Positions 17,452 through 26,453 of a DNA stretch of 64,000 nt are shown here, piece by piece (the stretch's first letter is position 1; each line of letters begins with the position of its first letter). The position numbers and the translations under genes were made by a program. Below the pieces are notes generated by a model. It saw only the letters and a program-made list of their open reading frames with translations, had not been told where the DNA came from and ran no database searches. The stretch lies in contig OX639973.1 in the NCBI GenBank assembly GCA_951828385.1, positions 372,001-436,000 on the forward strand, written 5' to 3'. This DNA comes from an uncultured Poribacteria bacterium. GTDB lineage: Bacteria; Poribacteria; WGA-4E; WGA-3G.

Positions 17452-18939
17452 TTAAGAAGGTCGTCTCAACGGATCAATATGCGGCGAATATCCTTGTGGA
17501 AACTGATCACTCACAGAACGCCCATCTTGGAAAAGTTGTCCTGCATCCGGATTCTCAGGTTCAACAGGAGCGGGAAAGTCTCGCCATCTGTTACCATCAA
17601 GTGGGCGTTCGTAACCGTCCTCGCGGAGCCATTCAATCAAACGTTTTCGATAAGCACTCAGAATTCTACCATACCCCGGATTACCCGCAAGGCTCCGCTC
17701 GTCAAGTCTGCCGTGTATGCGTCTGAAAAGCCATTCTTGCCGATCCGCGGCGGAGTAGATGTATTTGTATTCATTTGTCAGGAGCATATAGACCCCTGTG
17801 CCTTCCTGCCCCAATTGACCAACGATGGCATCCCGTTGCGCATTCCCGGTGGCAAGGTCCGCGAGATCCATACCGCTCCGATCCGCCTGTGCCGGTAACC
17901 CCGCTGCGCCGAGACTCGTCGGTAGCACATCCACAAGACTCGTCGGCGTATCGCACTGCCTGCCTGCCTCGAAACGTTCGGGATATCGGACCAGCAGTGG
18001 TATGCGAGCAGCGGCATCAAGGAACGAGCGTTTCCCGTAGCAGTCATAGTCGCCGAGCAATTCGCCATGGTCGGAGGTATAAAGGATCAACGTGTTGTCC
18101 AACTCGCCTTCGGATTCGAGGTAATCAAGGATACGCCCCACCTGATAATCAATAAAGGAGATGGCTGCGTAGTAAGCAGCGCGCATCGTCCGCAGAAGAT
18201 TCATATCGCGTCCTTGGTCACGGTATTTGTAGCGATTTTGGTGTCGATTCCAGTAGGTATGCAGATGCTCGTAATCTGGCGGCAGGAACGGTAACGGCAT
18301 CTCCGCGGTACGGTAGAGCCTGCTCCACGGCACGGGTGATTCAAACGGTGGGTGTGGTTTAATAAAACTACTCCAACACAAAAACGGGCGGTCAGTATCT
18401 CGCTGTGAGAAGAATTCGAGCGTTTTATCGCCTACCCACTGCGTATGGTGTAGACGCGCTGGGAGTTGTGAGGGTTGCGGGATATAATAGTATTCACTCC
18501 GTTCACCGTGGGGTGCGACAACATAGTCATAGCCGTTTTCACTTAGAAATTCCGTGAAATCGTCAGGCCCGGGACCCTCTTCGGAATAGTCGCGCGTCTC
18601 AAATCCCCACATTTTACGTCCTTGCGGTGTGAAGTGCATCTTGCCGATCCCGTGTGTCTGATAGCCTGCCGCATTGAGCAGCTCCATCACTGAGACACGC
18701 TCTTGGGGCATTGCGGAATTGCTTGTGCACTCCGTCTGATGCGGCCATTGTCCGAGCAAGAAACTACAGCGCGATGCCACACATACCGGTGACGGACAGT
18801 AGGCTGAAGTGAAACTTGTCCCGTCTCGCACAATTCGGTCTAACGCCGGTGTCTGGATAATAGGATTTCCGAGTGCACCGACGGTATCAAAACGCTGCTG
18901 ATCGGTCATAAGATAAAGGATATTGGGCTGTTTTGCCAT
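17452..18939 (-). CDS. Type I (formylglycine) sulfatase
   Basis: 495 residues. Sulfatases of this alkaline-phosphatase-like family hydrolyse sulfate esters using a cysteine converted to formylglycine. Metal residues are near the N-terminus (ILYLMTDQQRFD, D13 and Q14). The modified cysteine motif is C53-V-A-S-R57 in SPVCVASRCSFLLG; it has alanine where proline is more usual, which is an accepted variant. The C-terminal metal site TSDHGELLGDYDCYGK (about 291-306) follows. No signal peptide is evident, so it may be cytoplasmic. Similarity is greatest to arylsulfatase A/choline-sulfatase types. Marine bacteria often use these on sulfated glycans; the substrate here is unknown. Confidence 0.92.
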   Translation of the reverse strand: MAKQPNILYLMTDQQRFDTVGALGNPIIQTPALDRIVRDGTSFTSAYCPSPVCVASRCSFLLGQWPHQTECTSNSAMPQERVSVMELLNAAGYQTHGIGKMHFTPQGRKMWGFETRDYSEEGPGPDDFTEFLSENGYDYVVAPHGERSEYYYIPQPSQLPARLHHTQWVGDKTLEFFSQRDTDRPFLCWSSFIKPHPPFESPVPWSRLYRTAEMPLPFLPPDYEHLHTYWNRHQNRYKYRDQGRDMNLLRTMRAAYYAAISFIDYQVGRILDYLESEGELDNTLILYTSDHGELLGDYDCYGKRSFLDAAARIPLLVRYPERFEAGRQCDTPTSLVDVLPTSLGAAGLPAQADRSGMDLADLATGNAQRDAIVGQLGQEGTGVYMLLTNEYKYIYSAADRQEWLFRRIHGRLDERSLAGNPGYGRILSAYRKRLIEWLREDGYERPLDGNRWRDFPAPVEPENPDAGQLFQDGRSVSDQFPQGYSPHIDPLRRPS

Positions 18940-19087
18940 GAGGTGTTCCTGTCCTGTATTTTCTCAACATATAAAAACAGCATACCACCTTTCCAAACAG
19001 AATACAACTACAAAATTATGTATAATCTGCCTGGTTTTGCTTCATTTTTTGTTGACATTTGATAGCATATCTGATAATATTTTTATA

Positions 19088-19516
19088 GTGGGGAGCGAAA
19101 CCAACCTTAACTATGTGGAATGGTTTTCCTTATGGAGTCACGAATCTATCTCTTACGACGCGGAGTTGAGTGGGACTCCCGACTATCTTGTGTCAACAAA
19201 ATCTGCGTTAGGGAAAACAGTCCCCGGAATACCTATTCTTATCGTTGTAGAAGCCAAACGGAACGACTTTGTAATGGGATAGGAGCAGTGTTTGGCTGAG
19301 TTGGTTGCTGTTCAAAAAATCAATAATGACGCTTTAAAGCAAGTTTATGGGATCGTAACCGATGGCACGCTGTGGCAATTCGGAAAATTAGTTAAAGACC
19401 TATTTACTTTAAGCAAAACGGCACTCACAATAAACGAACTGAAAAAGGTTTTCGGTGCGATTGGATATCTGATGCGCGACAGTTTACCTAAGAACCCAGA
19501 AATTAAACACCTATGA
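19088..19516 (+). pseudogene. Nuclease-like protein gene broken by an amber codon and 5' truncation
   Basis: Two stretches in the same frame are separated only by TAG at 19280-19282. Before it the chain reads GTPDYLVSTKSALGK, then IPILIVVEAKRNDF. After it comes EQCLAELVAVQKINND, then QVYGIVTDGTLWQFGKL. This pattern (PD...E-A-K, then a helix with QCL.E, then YGIVT.G..W.FGKL) is that of PD-(D/E)XK-fold nuclease-like proteins common in cyanobacteria and other accessory-gene-rich bacteria. The residue at the stop is a conserved tryptophan position, so TGG probably mutated to TAG. No start with a ribosome site is found and the N-terminal part seems missing; a GTG at 19088 is the first usable codon. 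The rest of 18940-19547 holds nothing else I can support. Confidence 0.65.
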
Positions 19517-19547
19517 TCTGTTAGGCGGCAATTTGAGTTGTAAATAG

Positions 19548-19766
19548 ATGCAAAAATGGTATGAAAACAAAAAACTCCTGAACACCTTCATTGTTTTGAT
19601 GTGTACGAGTTTCATCGCCTACTTTTTCTTTCACTGGAATTGGGGGCTGCCTTTAGTGCTGTTTCTTGGCACAGCGATTATGGTGAGAGGTGTCGTAAAA
19701 ATCACGATGCGGATGCGGGGGAGAAAGAATGAAAAGAAGAACGTTCATAAAACTGAGCGCGATTAG
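19548..19766 (+). CDS. Small membrane protein, two hydrophobic segments
   Basis: 72 residues with two hydrophobic stretches, about 12-29 (FIVLMCTSFIAYFFFHW) and about 30-48 (GLPLVLFLGTAIMVRGVV), separated by a short turn, then a highly basic tail (MRMRGRKNEKKNVHK). This topology fits a two-helix inner-membrane protein. It overlaps the start of the sulfite-oxidase-like gene by 38 bases in a different frame. It could be a membrane anchor or quinone-interacting partner for that enzyme, which lacks a heme subunit here, but no heme-ligand histidine pair is obvious. The overlap lowers confidence that the whole tail is real. Confidence 0.5.
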   Translation: MQKWYENKKLLNTFIVLMCTSFIAYFFFHWNWGLPLVLFLGTAIMVRGVVKITMRMRGRKNEKKNVHKTERD

Positions 19767-20718
19767 TGCCGCGGGGATGGTCTTGCCCGTTCAACTCCAA
19801 GGACACGCAGCAGTGAAACCGCTCCTTAAACCGAAGACGCTGATTACACCGAACGCCGACTTCTATATCCTGCAGATTGGGAATCCGGTTGCGCTTGATG
19901 CTAAAACGTGGCGGATGGGAATCACCGGTTTAATCGAAAAACAGATGACCTTGCAGTTTGCGGATATCACAGCAATGGAAGCCGTTAAGGCGATGCGCAC
20001 CTTGAAATGTATCGGAGACCCGATTGGCACAGAACAGATGAGTAATGCGAATTGGAAAGGTGTTCGGCTTCGCGATCTGCTTGAGAAAGTCGAACCCAAA
20101 CCCGAAGCAAAAGTGGTTGTCTTCCGTTGTGCTGATGGCTACCATACAGCAATTCCATTGGAAGACGCGATGCGTGAAGAAACACTCCTCGCTTACGAGA
20201 TGAATGGCGTACCACTTCCGACTGAACACGGTTTCCCTATCCGACTGCTGAACCCGGGGCACTACGGCACAAAGAACCCGAAATGGATAGTGAATATCCA
20301 ACTCGCAGCAGCACATGAGAGTTATTGGGAGAAACGGGGTTGGGATCCGATTGCGAATGTGAAACTTGCTACAATGATTGGCACACCGAATGATGGTGAA
20401 GAAATTACTGGCGGCAAGGTTTATACAGTGAGCGGTGCAGCGTTCGATGCGGGCAACCATGGCGGTATCAAGAAAGTAGAAGTTAGCGTTGATTACGGAC
20501 AGACGTGGGAAGAAGCAAAAATTTGGGCGCAAGATACGCCGCTTGCATGGGTGCTCTGGAAATGGGATTGGCACGTCCCGGAAGAGGAAGATCCCGTCGA
20601 AATTTATGCAAGAGCCACAGCGAATAGCGGTCTCATACAAGATGAAATCGGTATTGAGGCGGATCCGGTTGGTGCTACGCCGTATCACATGATTGATGCA
20701 AGGATTGTAGAACCCTAA
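19729..20718 (+). CDS. Sulfite-oxidase-family molybdopterin enzyme, Tat-exported
   Basis: 329 residues. It begins MKRRTFIKLSAISAAGM, a twin-arginine-type signal (RRTFIK), so export in folded form to the periplasm is expected. The molybdopterin domain carries the Mo-ligating cysteine C94 in MRTLKCIGDPIGTEQ, then NANWKGVRLRDLL. The substrate face contains FPIRLLNPGHYGTKNPKW. A C-terminal Mo-co dimerisation domain (about 200-329) with VEVSVDYGQTWEEAK completes the sulfite oxidase fold. No heme domain is fused. The substrate could be sulfite or another oxo-compound (compare YedY/MsrP, which has a similar core). It precedes an MFS transporter. Confidence 0.9.
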   Translation: MKRRTFIKLSAISAAGMVLPVQLQGHAAVKPLLKPKTLITPNADFYILQIGNPVALDAKTWRMGITGLIEKQMTLQFADITAMEAVKAMRTLKCIGDPIGTEQMSNANWKGVRLRDLLEKVEPKPEAKVVVFRCADGYHTAIPLEDAMREETLLAYEMNGVPLPTEHGFPIRLLNPGHYGTKNPKWIVNIQLAAAHESYWEKRGWDPIANVKLATMIGTPNDGEEITGGKVYTVSGAAFDAGNHGGIKKVEVSVDYGQTWEEAKIWAQDTPLAWVLWKWDWHVPEEEDPVEIYARATANSGLIQDEIGIEADPVGATPYHMIDARIVEP

Positions 20719-20741
20719 CCTTCGGTGCGGAACGACATAAT

Positions 20742-21971
20742 ATGCGCCAACTTTGGTCAGGCAAGTTTTGGCTGGCGATCGTCGCCAAAATGTGCCACCT
20801 GTTTACAGTTTATCTCCCTGTCCTGCTCATTGATCTCGCTTTTAGCGGTATCATCACCAACACCTCCTTTTATACGAGTTACTTAGGACTCTCCTCAACC
20901 TTCTTAGGCGTGCTGAAAGCAGTCATGACTGGTTTTTTCGTGGTACTTGCGATCCCATTCGGACGGTTATCGGATCGCATAGAGCGGCGCTATGTGCTTT
21001 ACGCGGCGTGTCTGGTGCTTGGTGCAGTCAGTATCGCGCTACCGCAATGCCGAAACAGTTTGCACTTGATGCTTATTTTTCCGGGCATCGGCATCAGTAT
21101 GGCACTTTTCTGGCCCGCCTATGAGGCGTGGCTTGCTGAACGCGAAGGTGAAGGTCAACTGATCCAACGGGTTATGCTCTTTAACCTCTTTTGGAGCGTT
21201 GGTGTCACTTTAGGTCCAGCACTTTCAAGTTACCTCTATGGCGATACGAACCCGTTCAGATCGTTCTATCTCGCGGCGGTTTTCAGTTTACTCACCTTAG
21301 GGACAATTGTCGCGAACAGTCTTCAAACATCCGATGTGCCACAAACCGATGCTTCCTCTGAAATCGCTTCGGAATCTCCTGAAACGCTTTATCCCCCCCA
21401 ACCTGTACGGACGACTTATCTTAACCTTGCGCGGTGCGCGAATTTCACCTCGTGGTTCCTGCTCGGCGTGTTGCGTCGCCTTGCCCCGAAACTCACGAAG
21501 GAAATAGGGATACCGCCGACAACATTCGGCAACCTGATGTTGACTCTTGGCGGTATGCAGACGTTAGCCTTTCTCGTGCTTGGGAGCGGCTACTCGACCC
21601 GATGGCACTATCGTTTCGCGCCCATATTGATCGTTCAGGTGTTGGCGGTTGTCAGTTTTCTCGGAATATGGAAAATCCAACACACGACCCTCTGGGTATT
21701 CGCGTTCGGGGTGATCGGCGTGTCTGCCGCTTTCACCTATTTCAGTAGCCTCTACTACGGTTTGGATCGGCATGCGGACAAAGGGAATAAAAGCGGATGG
21801 CATGAGGGGATATTGGGGTTAGGGATTCTGTTGGGACCGCTCTTAGGGGGCATTCTGGCGGATTCTCGATTCGGGACACAGAGTCCGTATCTGCTCTGTG
21901 CAGTGGCAATTGCTACCGCGATTGTGATAGAAATTTTCGTTTATTTTACGGGGACAAAGCAAGCGGATTAG
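20742..21971 (+). CDS. Major facilitator superfamily transporter
   Basis: 409 residues with about 12 hydrophobic helices in two halves, separated by a polar loop near 195-230 (SLQTSDVPQTDASSEIAS). The loop between helices 2 and 3 reads FGRLSDRIERRYVLYAA, the MFS motif A (G-R-x-S-D-R-x-x-R-R). It would be an inner-membrane secondary transporter. The substrate cannot be inferred; it has no sugar- or drug-specific signature I recognise. It follows the sulfite-oxidase-like gene by 23 bases and may be co-transcribed. Its end overlaps the converging coiled-coil gene by four bases. Confidence 0.88.
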   Translation: MRQLWSGKFWLAIVAKMCHLFTVYLPVLLIDLAFSGIITNTSFYTSYLGLSSTFLGVLKAVMTGFFVVLAIPFGRLSDRIERRYVLYAACLVLGAVSIALPQCRNSLHLMLIFPGIGISMALFWPAYEAWLAEREGEGQLIQRVMLFNLFWSVGVTLGPALSSYLYGDTNPFRSFYLAAVFSLLTLGTIVANSLQTSDVPQTDASSEIASESPETLYPPQPVRTTYLNLARCANFTSWFLLGVLRRLAPKLTKEIGIPPTTFGNLMLTLGGMQTLAFLVLGSGYSTRWHYRFAPILIVQVLAVVSFLGIWKIQHTTLWVFAFGVIGVSAAFTYFSSLYYGLDRHADKGNKSGWHEGILGLGILLGPLLGGILADSRFGTQSPYLLCAVAIATAIVIEIFVYFTGTKQAD

Positions 21972-22381
21972 GGCCCGAAGAAGATCGCTTTCACAATATA
22001 AAGAAGTATGGCACCGCCAATGCCGAGCGATATTTTTTTAATCCACTCAACTTCGGTAGTCGTTTTTTCCATAGTTGCCGTGAGTGTCGATATGTACTCG
22101 TAATTTTTGTCGAAACGCTCATCAATCTTTTCAAGGTGGTTTTCAATTTTGTCAAAGCGTCCATTAATTACCTCAAACTGCTTATCATGATAATCCACGC
22201 GGAAGTTAAGCTTATCATGGTGCTGCTCGAGGCTATCCAAACGGTTCTCAAGATTACTGAATCGTTTATCAAAACGCTCATCAATCTCATCAAACCGTTT
22301 ATTAATTTCATCAAATTTCTGGTTAACAAGGTCAAAACCTTGTTTCATGGTTTCAAGTATAATCTTTTGGTCATCAGCCAT
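21968..22381 (-). CDS. Coiled-coil protein with a C-terminal membrane anchor
   Basis: 137 residues, ATG at 22381 behind AAAGGAAC. Residues about 15-100 are a nearly continuous heptad coiled coil built of repeats like FDEINKRFDEIDERFDKRF and FDKIENHLEKIDERFDKNY. The C-terminus holds one hydrophobic helix (LGIGGAILLYIVKAIFFG, about 117-135). The layout resembles DUF1640/Laminin-like bacterial coiled-coil proteins that anchor at the inner membrane. Role unknown. It converges on the MFS gene. Confidence 0.75.
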   Translation of the reverse strand: MADDQKIILETMKQGFDLVNQKFDEINKRFDEIDERFDKRFSNLENRLDSLEQHHDKLNFRVDYHDKQFEVINGRFDKIENHLEKIDERFDKNYEYISTLTATMEKTTTEVEWIKKISLGIGGAILLYIVKAIFFGP

Positions 22382-22464
22382 TTTATGTTCCTTTGAGGGA
22401 ATTGTTACTGATTAACAATAGCATACCAAAACCTTTGCTAAAAGTCAAGCGATATTTTAAGGCT

Positions 22465-23595
22465 TTAAGTGTATTCAGTTCTCAGGAGATTCGCCTTGAT
22501 ATAGTCCTCATCAGGCGTAACGCCGAGTCCGGGTCCATCTGGCACTGTCACAACATGGTCGTGTATGTCGATGCCGCTTACTGCCATCGTTTCCAAAAAG
22601 GCGGGTGCGTTGAGTTCCGCGGGGAGTACGAGATCCAAAGTTGAGAAAAGATGGACGCTGGCGATGAAACCGATACCGGCTTCCGTTAACCCGCTACCGA
22701 GGAGTTCTAATGCATTGGCTTCGGCAACATGAGTACTTTTGAGACACTCCGCTAAGCCTCCAGATTTACACACCTTCAAAACGACGGCATCGGCACATTC
22801 TAAGCGCGCGATTTTCGCCAAGTCGAAGTAGGTAAAGCAACCTTCGTCAATTGCGATTGGGATAGGGGCATCCTCCCGAACCCGTTTCATGCCGAACCAG
22901 TCTTGACTCGCCACGGGTTGTTCCATACAGTAGATTTCCCGGATGTCTCCAACACGCTTTAACAATTCAAGGGCATTCGACGGTGTATAGGACTGATTCG
23001 CATCGATCCAAAGCTTCGCATTTGGCATCGCCTCATGCACGGCGCGCAGGCGTTCTTCATCTGCTGCGGGGAGACCTCCAACTTTGACTTTGAAACAGGA
23101 ACAGGGTGCCAAGGCTTTCGCCTTCAGTCCCATGATTTCGGGTGTATCAATACTCAATGCATAACAGAGGGGGAGTGTGTCGTGGCGTTTGCCACCAAAG
23201 AGGGTATGTATCGGCACCTCAAGAATGTGTCCACACAGGTCGTGCAAAGCGATGTCCACTGCTGCTTTGGCAAAAGGGTGTCCGTTGCTGACAGCGGGTT
23301 TCAAAGCGTCATAGATAGCACGGTGGATGGCGTTGAGATTCAGCGGATCTTGTCCGAGAAGTAGCGGGGCGATGTGATGTCGGATAGTGGTTGTAATTGA
23401 CTCAGTCGTCTCGTAGCTCCACGACGGGAGGGCGCGTTGTTCACCCCAGCCGATATAGCCATCGTCTGTTGTGATTTTGACAAAAACATGGTCGCCTGCG
23501 GAGCCGGTATCTCCGACGAAACCGGTGCCGATATTAAAGACATCTTTCATCCCGACAGCCGTCGGATAAACCTCTACGTGTGCTATTTTAGGCAT
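22465..23595 (-). CDS. Mandelate racemase/muconate lactonizing enzyme family protein
   Basis: 376 residues of the enolase superfamily. These enzymes abstract the alpha proton of a carboxylate to racemise, dehydrate or cycloisomerise acid sugars and related compounds. The barrel carries the catalytic K169-x-K171 (CFKVKVGG), Mg ligands D198 (LWIDANQSY), E225 (CMEQP) and the D250-E251 pair (IAIDEGC), and K274 (VVLKVCKSGG) on the far strand. The KxK / K arrangement is that of the muconate-lactonizing subgroup. N-terminal capping domain is residues 1-120. The substrate is unknown; nearby sugar-acid genes (PfkB kinase and hydroxyacid dehydrogenase) suggest a hexuronate-type or acid-sugar route. Confidence 0.92.
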   Translation of the reverse strand: MPKIAHVEVYPTAVGMKDVFNIGTGFVGDTGSAGDHVFVKITTDDGYIGWGEQRALPSWSYETTESITTTIRHHIAPLLLGQDPLNLNAIHRAIYDALKPAVSNGHPFAKAAVDIALHDLCGHILEVPIHTLFGGKRHDTLPLCYALSIDTPEIMGLKAKALAPCSCFKVKVGGLPAADEERLRAVHEAMPNAKLWIDANQSYTPSNALELLKRVGDIREIYCMEQPVASQDWFGMKRVREDAPIPIAIDEGCFTYFDLAKIARLECADAVVLKVCKSGGLAECLKSTHVAEANALELLGSGLTEAGIGFIASVHLFSTLDLVLPAELNAPAFLETMAVSGIDIHDHVVTVPDGPGLGVTPDEDYIKANLLRTEYT

Positions 23596-23660
23596 GTACT
23601 TTTAAGTTTCCTTGTGATTACGACTAACATAAGTCCAACAATTAAAATGCACGGGTGGTC

Positions 23661-23904
23661 GTAGGTTGGGTTGAACGGATTTCACCAAAACCGTAAAAAT
23701 CATAGAAAAACGAAACTTTCTCCATCTATGCTATATCAACCAGAAACCGAGTGAACCCAACGCTTTTGTTGTGAAGTTTCCGCAACACTGACGGTATGAA
23801 GTTGGGTTTCACTATGCGCTTGCGTGTATATGGTAACATATTGGATTTGACGTGCATTTGGAACACCAACAGCCGACTTCTCAATGCCGTTCTACCCAAC
23901 CTAC
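23661..23904. repeat. 244-bp TIR-bounded dispersed repeat, copy A
   Basis: It starts GTAGGTTGGGTTGAACGG and ends CCGTTCTACCCAACCTAC, terminal inverted repeats matching at 17 of 18 positions. Internally it carries the phrases AAGTTGGGTTTCACT and GAACCCAACGC that form an inner pair. The interior is related to the element at 45690-45928 in the opposite orientation. It has no credible coding frame, so it is probably a non-autonomous mobile element or REP-like repeat. It fills most of the 434-base gap between the enolase-family gene and the zinc-motif gene; the rest of the gap shows nothing. Confidence 0.7.
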
Positions 23905-24029
23905 ACGCTGCCCATAGTTTACCACAACAGCCACGAATAAATCAAACAATTTCCGTTGACTTCTTCACAGTTACCGACTATAGTAATAGGCATTATAGTT
24001 GCTGGATGTCGCTATGAGGAAAACAGGCA

Positions 24030-24296
24030 ATGTTATTTGCTATTTTTGTAATTGTTACGCCTATCGTCGTTTGGTTGGTTCTGCATTTCACGTCTCGGCA
24101 GAAAAACGGTGATGAAACGGATACACCCCAAGAACCGATAGAACTTTGTGCGGTCTGCCAAGAAGAGTTCCCGATGAACCAGTTGCTTGAAAAAGAGATC
24201 GGCGGATACGGTAGGGTCTACTGTTTCTGTGGACAGTGTATTGAAAATCTTTATCACGAATACCAGAATACAACAGACATCAAAACAGGAGAATAA
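24030..24296 (+). CDS. Small membrane-anchored CxxC zinc-ribbon-like protein
   Basis: 88 residues, ATG at 24030 behind a GAGGA about 11 bases upstream. An N-terminal hydrophobic helix (LFAIFVIVTPIVVWLVLHF, about 2-20) is followed by a short polar linker and two cysteine pairs, CAVC (about 43-46) and CFCGQC (about 69-74), a likely treble-clef or zinc-ribbon fold facing the cytoplasm. No family name is recognised. It ends five bases before the PfkB kinase gene, so it is probably in the same transcript. Confidence 0.7.
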   Translation: MLFAIFVIVTPIVVWLVLHFTSRQKNGDETDTPQEPIELCAVCQEEFPMNQLLEKEIGGYGRVYCFCGQCIENLYHEYQNTTDIKTGE

Positions 24297-24301
24297 ACGA
24301 T

Positions 24302-25345
24302 ATGTATGATTTAGTCACGTTTGGAGAAGCGATGATTCGTCTCACCTCACCGGAGTTTATGCGGCTTGAGAACGCGACATCGCTGTCAATCACTGCAGGC
24401 GGTGCGGAGATGAACGTCGCTGTTAACGCTGCACAACTCGGTCTTCGGACAGCGTGGGTATCACGGCTCGTGGATAACTGGTCGGGTCGCTATATCCGTA
24501 ACAAGGGCCGCGAACTCGGTGTGGACATGTCTAACATCGTCTGGGTGGACTTTGACGGTGTCGGCTTTGAGCGGAACGGGTTTTATCACCTCGAAATGGG
24601 TGCGGGACCACGTGCAAGCAGTGTTACTTATGACCGCGGATACTCGGCAATCTCCAAAGTGCAACCCGGTGAGATTGATTGGGCATCTATTTTTAGCAAC
24701 GCACGGTGGTTCCATCTGAGTGGGATTACACCGGCGTTGTCAGAATCCGCAGCTGCGGTCTCGGCAGAGGCTCTTCAAGCCGCGCGGGCAGCGGGTGTTA
24801 AAACCAGTTACGACCTAAACTTCCGTTCCAAACTCTGGAGCGCAGAGGAAGCACAGGCAGCGAACAGCCCTATGATGGAGCATGTCTCCGTGCTCATCGG
24901 TAACGAGGAAGACTTTGAGAAATCGCTCGGTTTCGCAGCGGAAGGGGCAACCGAATCCTACAGTAAACTTGAACCGGAGAGTTACAAAGCGGTTGCGCAG
25001 CGCGTCAAAGATACTTTTCCGAATATAGAGATGATCGGTACAACGTTACGCGATGCGAAAACCGGTTGGCTCAACGATTGGCGGACGCTCCTGTTTGATG
25101 GCTCAGAATTTTATCTGTCGCGTATCTATGAAAACTTAGAACTCGTTGACCGTGTGGGTGGCGGTGATAGCTTCTCGTCTGGGTTGATTTATAGCCTATT
25201 GAACGGCAAATCGCCGCAGGAGGCTGTCGATTTCGCTGGTGGATACTCCGCCTTGGCGCATACGTTCCCCGGCGACTTCAATTGGGCAACGGCAGAAGAG
25301 GCAGAGAAGGCAATGCAAGCAGGCGGTGTTCGTATCAGTCGCTAA
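24302..25345 (+). CDS. PfkB family sugar kinase, KDG-kinase-like
   Basis: 347 residues of the ribokinase/PfkB family, which phosphorylate sugars with ATP. It opens DLVTFGEAMIRLTSP, has the N-terminal GGAEMNVAVNAAQLG substrate loop, and the C-terminal signature RVGGGDSFSSGLIYSLL where the anion hole and catalytic Asp lie (usual GAGDxF is GGGDSF here). The overall form is closest to 2-keto-3-deoxygluconate kinases. Together with the enolase-family enzyme at 22465 and the dehydrogenase downstream (11 bases away) this suggests degradation of acid sugars. That pathway reading is inference. Confidence 0.9.
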   Translation: MYDLVTFGEAMIRLTSPEFMRLENATSLSITAGGAEMNVAVNAAQLGLRTAWVSRLVDNWSGRYIRNKGRELGVDMSNIVWVDFDGVGFERNGFYHLEMGAGPRASSVTYDRGYSAISKVQPGEIDWASIFSNARWFHLSGITPALSESAAAVSAEALQAARAAGVKTSYDLNFRSKLWSAEEAQAANSPMMEHVSVLIGNEEDFEKSLGFAAEGATESYSKLEPESYKAVAQRVKDTFPNIEMIGTTLRDAKTGWLNDWRTLLFDGSEFYLSRIYENLELVDRVGGGDSFSSGLIYSLLNGKSPQEAVDFAGGYSALAHTFPGDFNWATAEEAEKAMQAGGVRISR

Positions 25346-25356
25346 GAGATAAAACT

Positions 25357-26367
25357 ATGGAAACCAAAATTTTACTATCTCCTATTTTTGAGAACAGTGA
25401 GTTTGATACTGCGGAACGCCGCGCAGCGTTGGCGGATTTGGAGCAATTGGGTGAGTTGAGTATCCATCCTCGCGAACTGACAGCGGAACATGCCGATGGT
25501 GTTGTTGGCGTGATCGCAGGCGGCGTGCCCTTTCATGAAAGCTTCTATCAAGCCGCTACATCGCTCCGAATCATTGCGCGGTGGGGTGTCGGCTATGAAA
25601 CCGTTAACGTTGATTTGGCGACGGAGTCTGGTGTCATAATCACCATCGCACCTGAACACATGGTAACTGTCGCCGAATATGCGATTGCACAGTGGTTTGC
25701 CACTATGAAGCGCGTCTACACGCTAAATAGAGCCTCTCATAGTGGGGATTTTGGGCTTATCAAGACCCATGAGGTGATGGGTTCTACGCTCGGTCTGTAT
25801 GGCTTTGGTCGGATTGGGCAAGAAGTTGCCCGCCGTGCGCGTCCGCTTCTCGGTGAGGAAGGGAGGCTTCTGGTTTATGACATCCGTCCGGATATCGCTG
25901 AACTCGCAGCGGCATTTGGGGCGGAGGCTGTTGATACACCACTGACCCTCTTCAAAGAGAGCGACACTGTCTCTCTGCACCTATCCGGTGCAGATACTGT
26001 TGTCGGTTACGAAGAACTCTGTGCGATGAAACCGCATGCCTCTCTCATCAATCCCTCACGCGGGAATCTTGTTGACGATGCAGCAGCCAATCGCGCCGTT
26101 AGTGAAAATCGACTCTGGTATTATGTTGTGGATGATCCGGTTAACGGACCGCGGGCGATTCACAAGGATCATCCGCGTATCATCTCTACGAATCACAATG
26201 CAGGGATGACTGTTGAATCTGGGATTCGGTTGGATCTTCGGACGATTGGACAGGTTACAGATGCGATTCAGGGACGTGCCCCAGCATATATTCTGAACCC
26301 AGAGGTGTTGGAGCATCCGAGGGTTAAGGCATTTTGTAAAGACACTTCACACCCCCTTAAACTGTGA
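25357..26367 (+). CDS. D-isomer-specific 2-hydroxyacid dehydrogenase
   Basis: 336 residues from the ATG at 25357, with AAGAGAT upstream; an earlier in-frame start inside the kinase gene is unlikely. The family reduces 2-keto acids or oxidises D-2-hydroxyacids with NAD(P). The Rossmann motif is STLGLYGFGRIGQEVARRA (about 144-162). The catalytic Arg is in LINPSRGNLVDD and the His in STNHNAGMT, with the acidic partner in VVDDPVNG. Phosphoglycerate or glyoxylate/hydroxypyruvate-type relatives are closest; the substrate is open. It is co-oriented and tightly spaced after the PfkB kinase. Confidence 0.9.
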   Translation: METKILLSPIFENSEFDTAERRAALADLEQLGELSIHPRELTAEHADGVVGVIAGGVPFHESFYQAATSLRIIARWGVGYETVNVDLATESGVIITIAPEHMVTVAEYAIAQWFATMKRVYTLNRASHSGDFGLIKTHEVMGSTLGLYGFGRIGQEVARRARPLLGEEGRLLVYDIRPDIAELAAAFGAEAVDTPLTLFKESDTVSLHLSGADTVVGYEELCAMKPHASLINPSRGNLVDDAAANRAVSENRLWYYVVDDPVNGPRAIHKDHPRIISTNHNAGMTVESGIRLDLRTIGQVTDAIQGRAPAYILNPEVLEHPRVKAFCKDTSHPLKL

Positions 26368-26453
26368 TTTAGCTCTTGTCGGGATTTGACACCTCGAAAA
26401 ATCGGTATCTCATGCCGTTAGATAAAGCTTTATTTGTCATGAGGAGATAGATT

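Noticed and set aside
23796-24017. 73-residue open frame in the gap before the zinc-motif gene
   Set aside because: Most of it is within the TIR element and the protein looks random.
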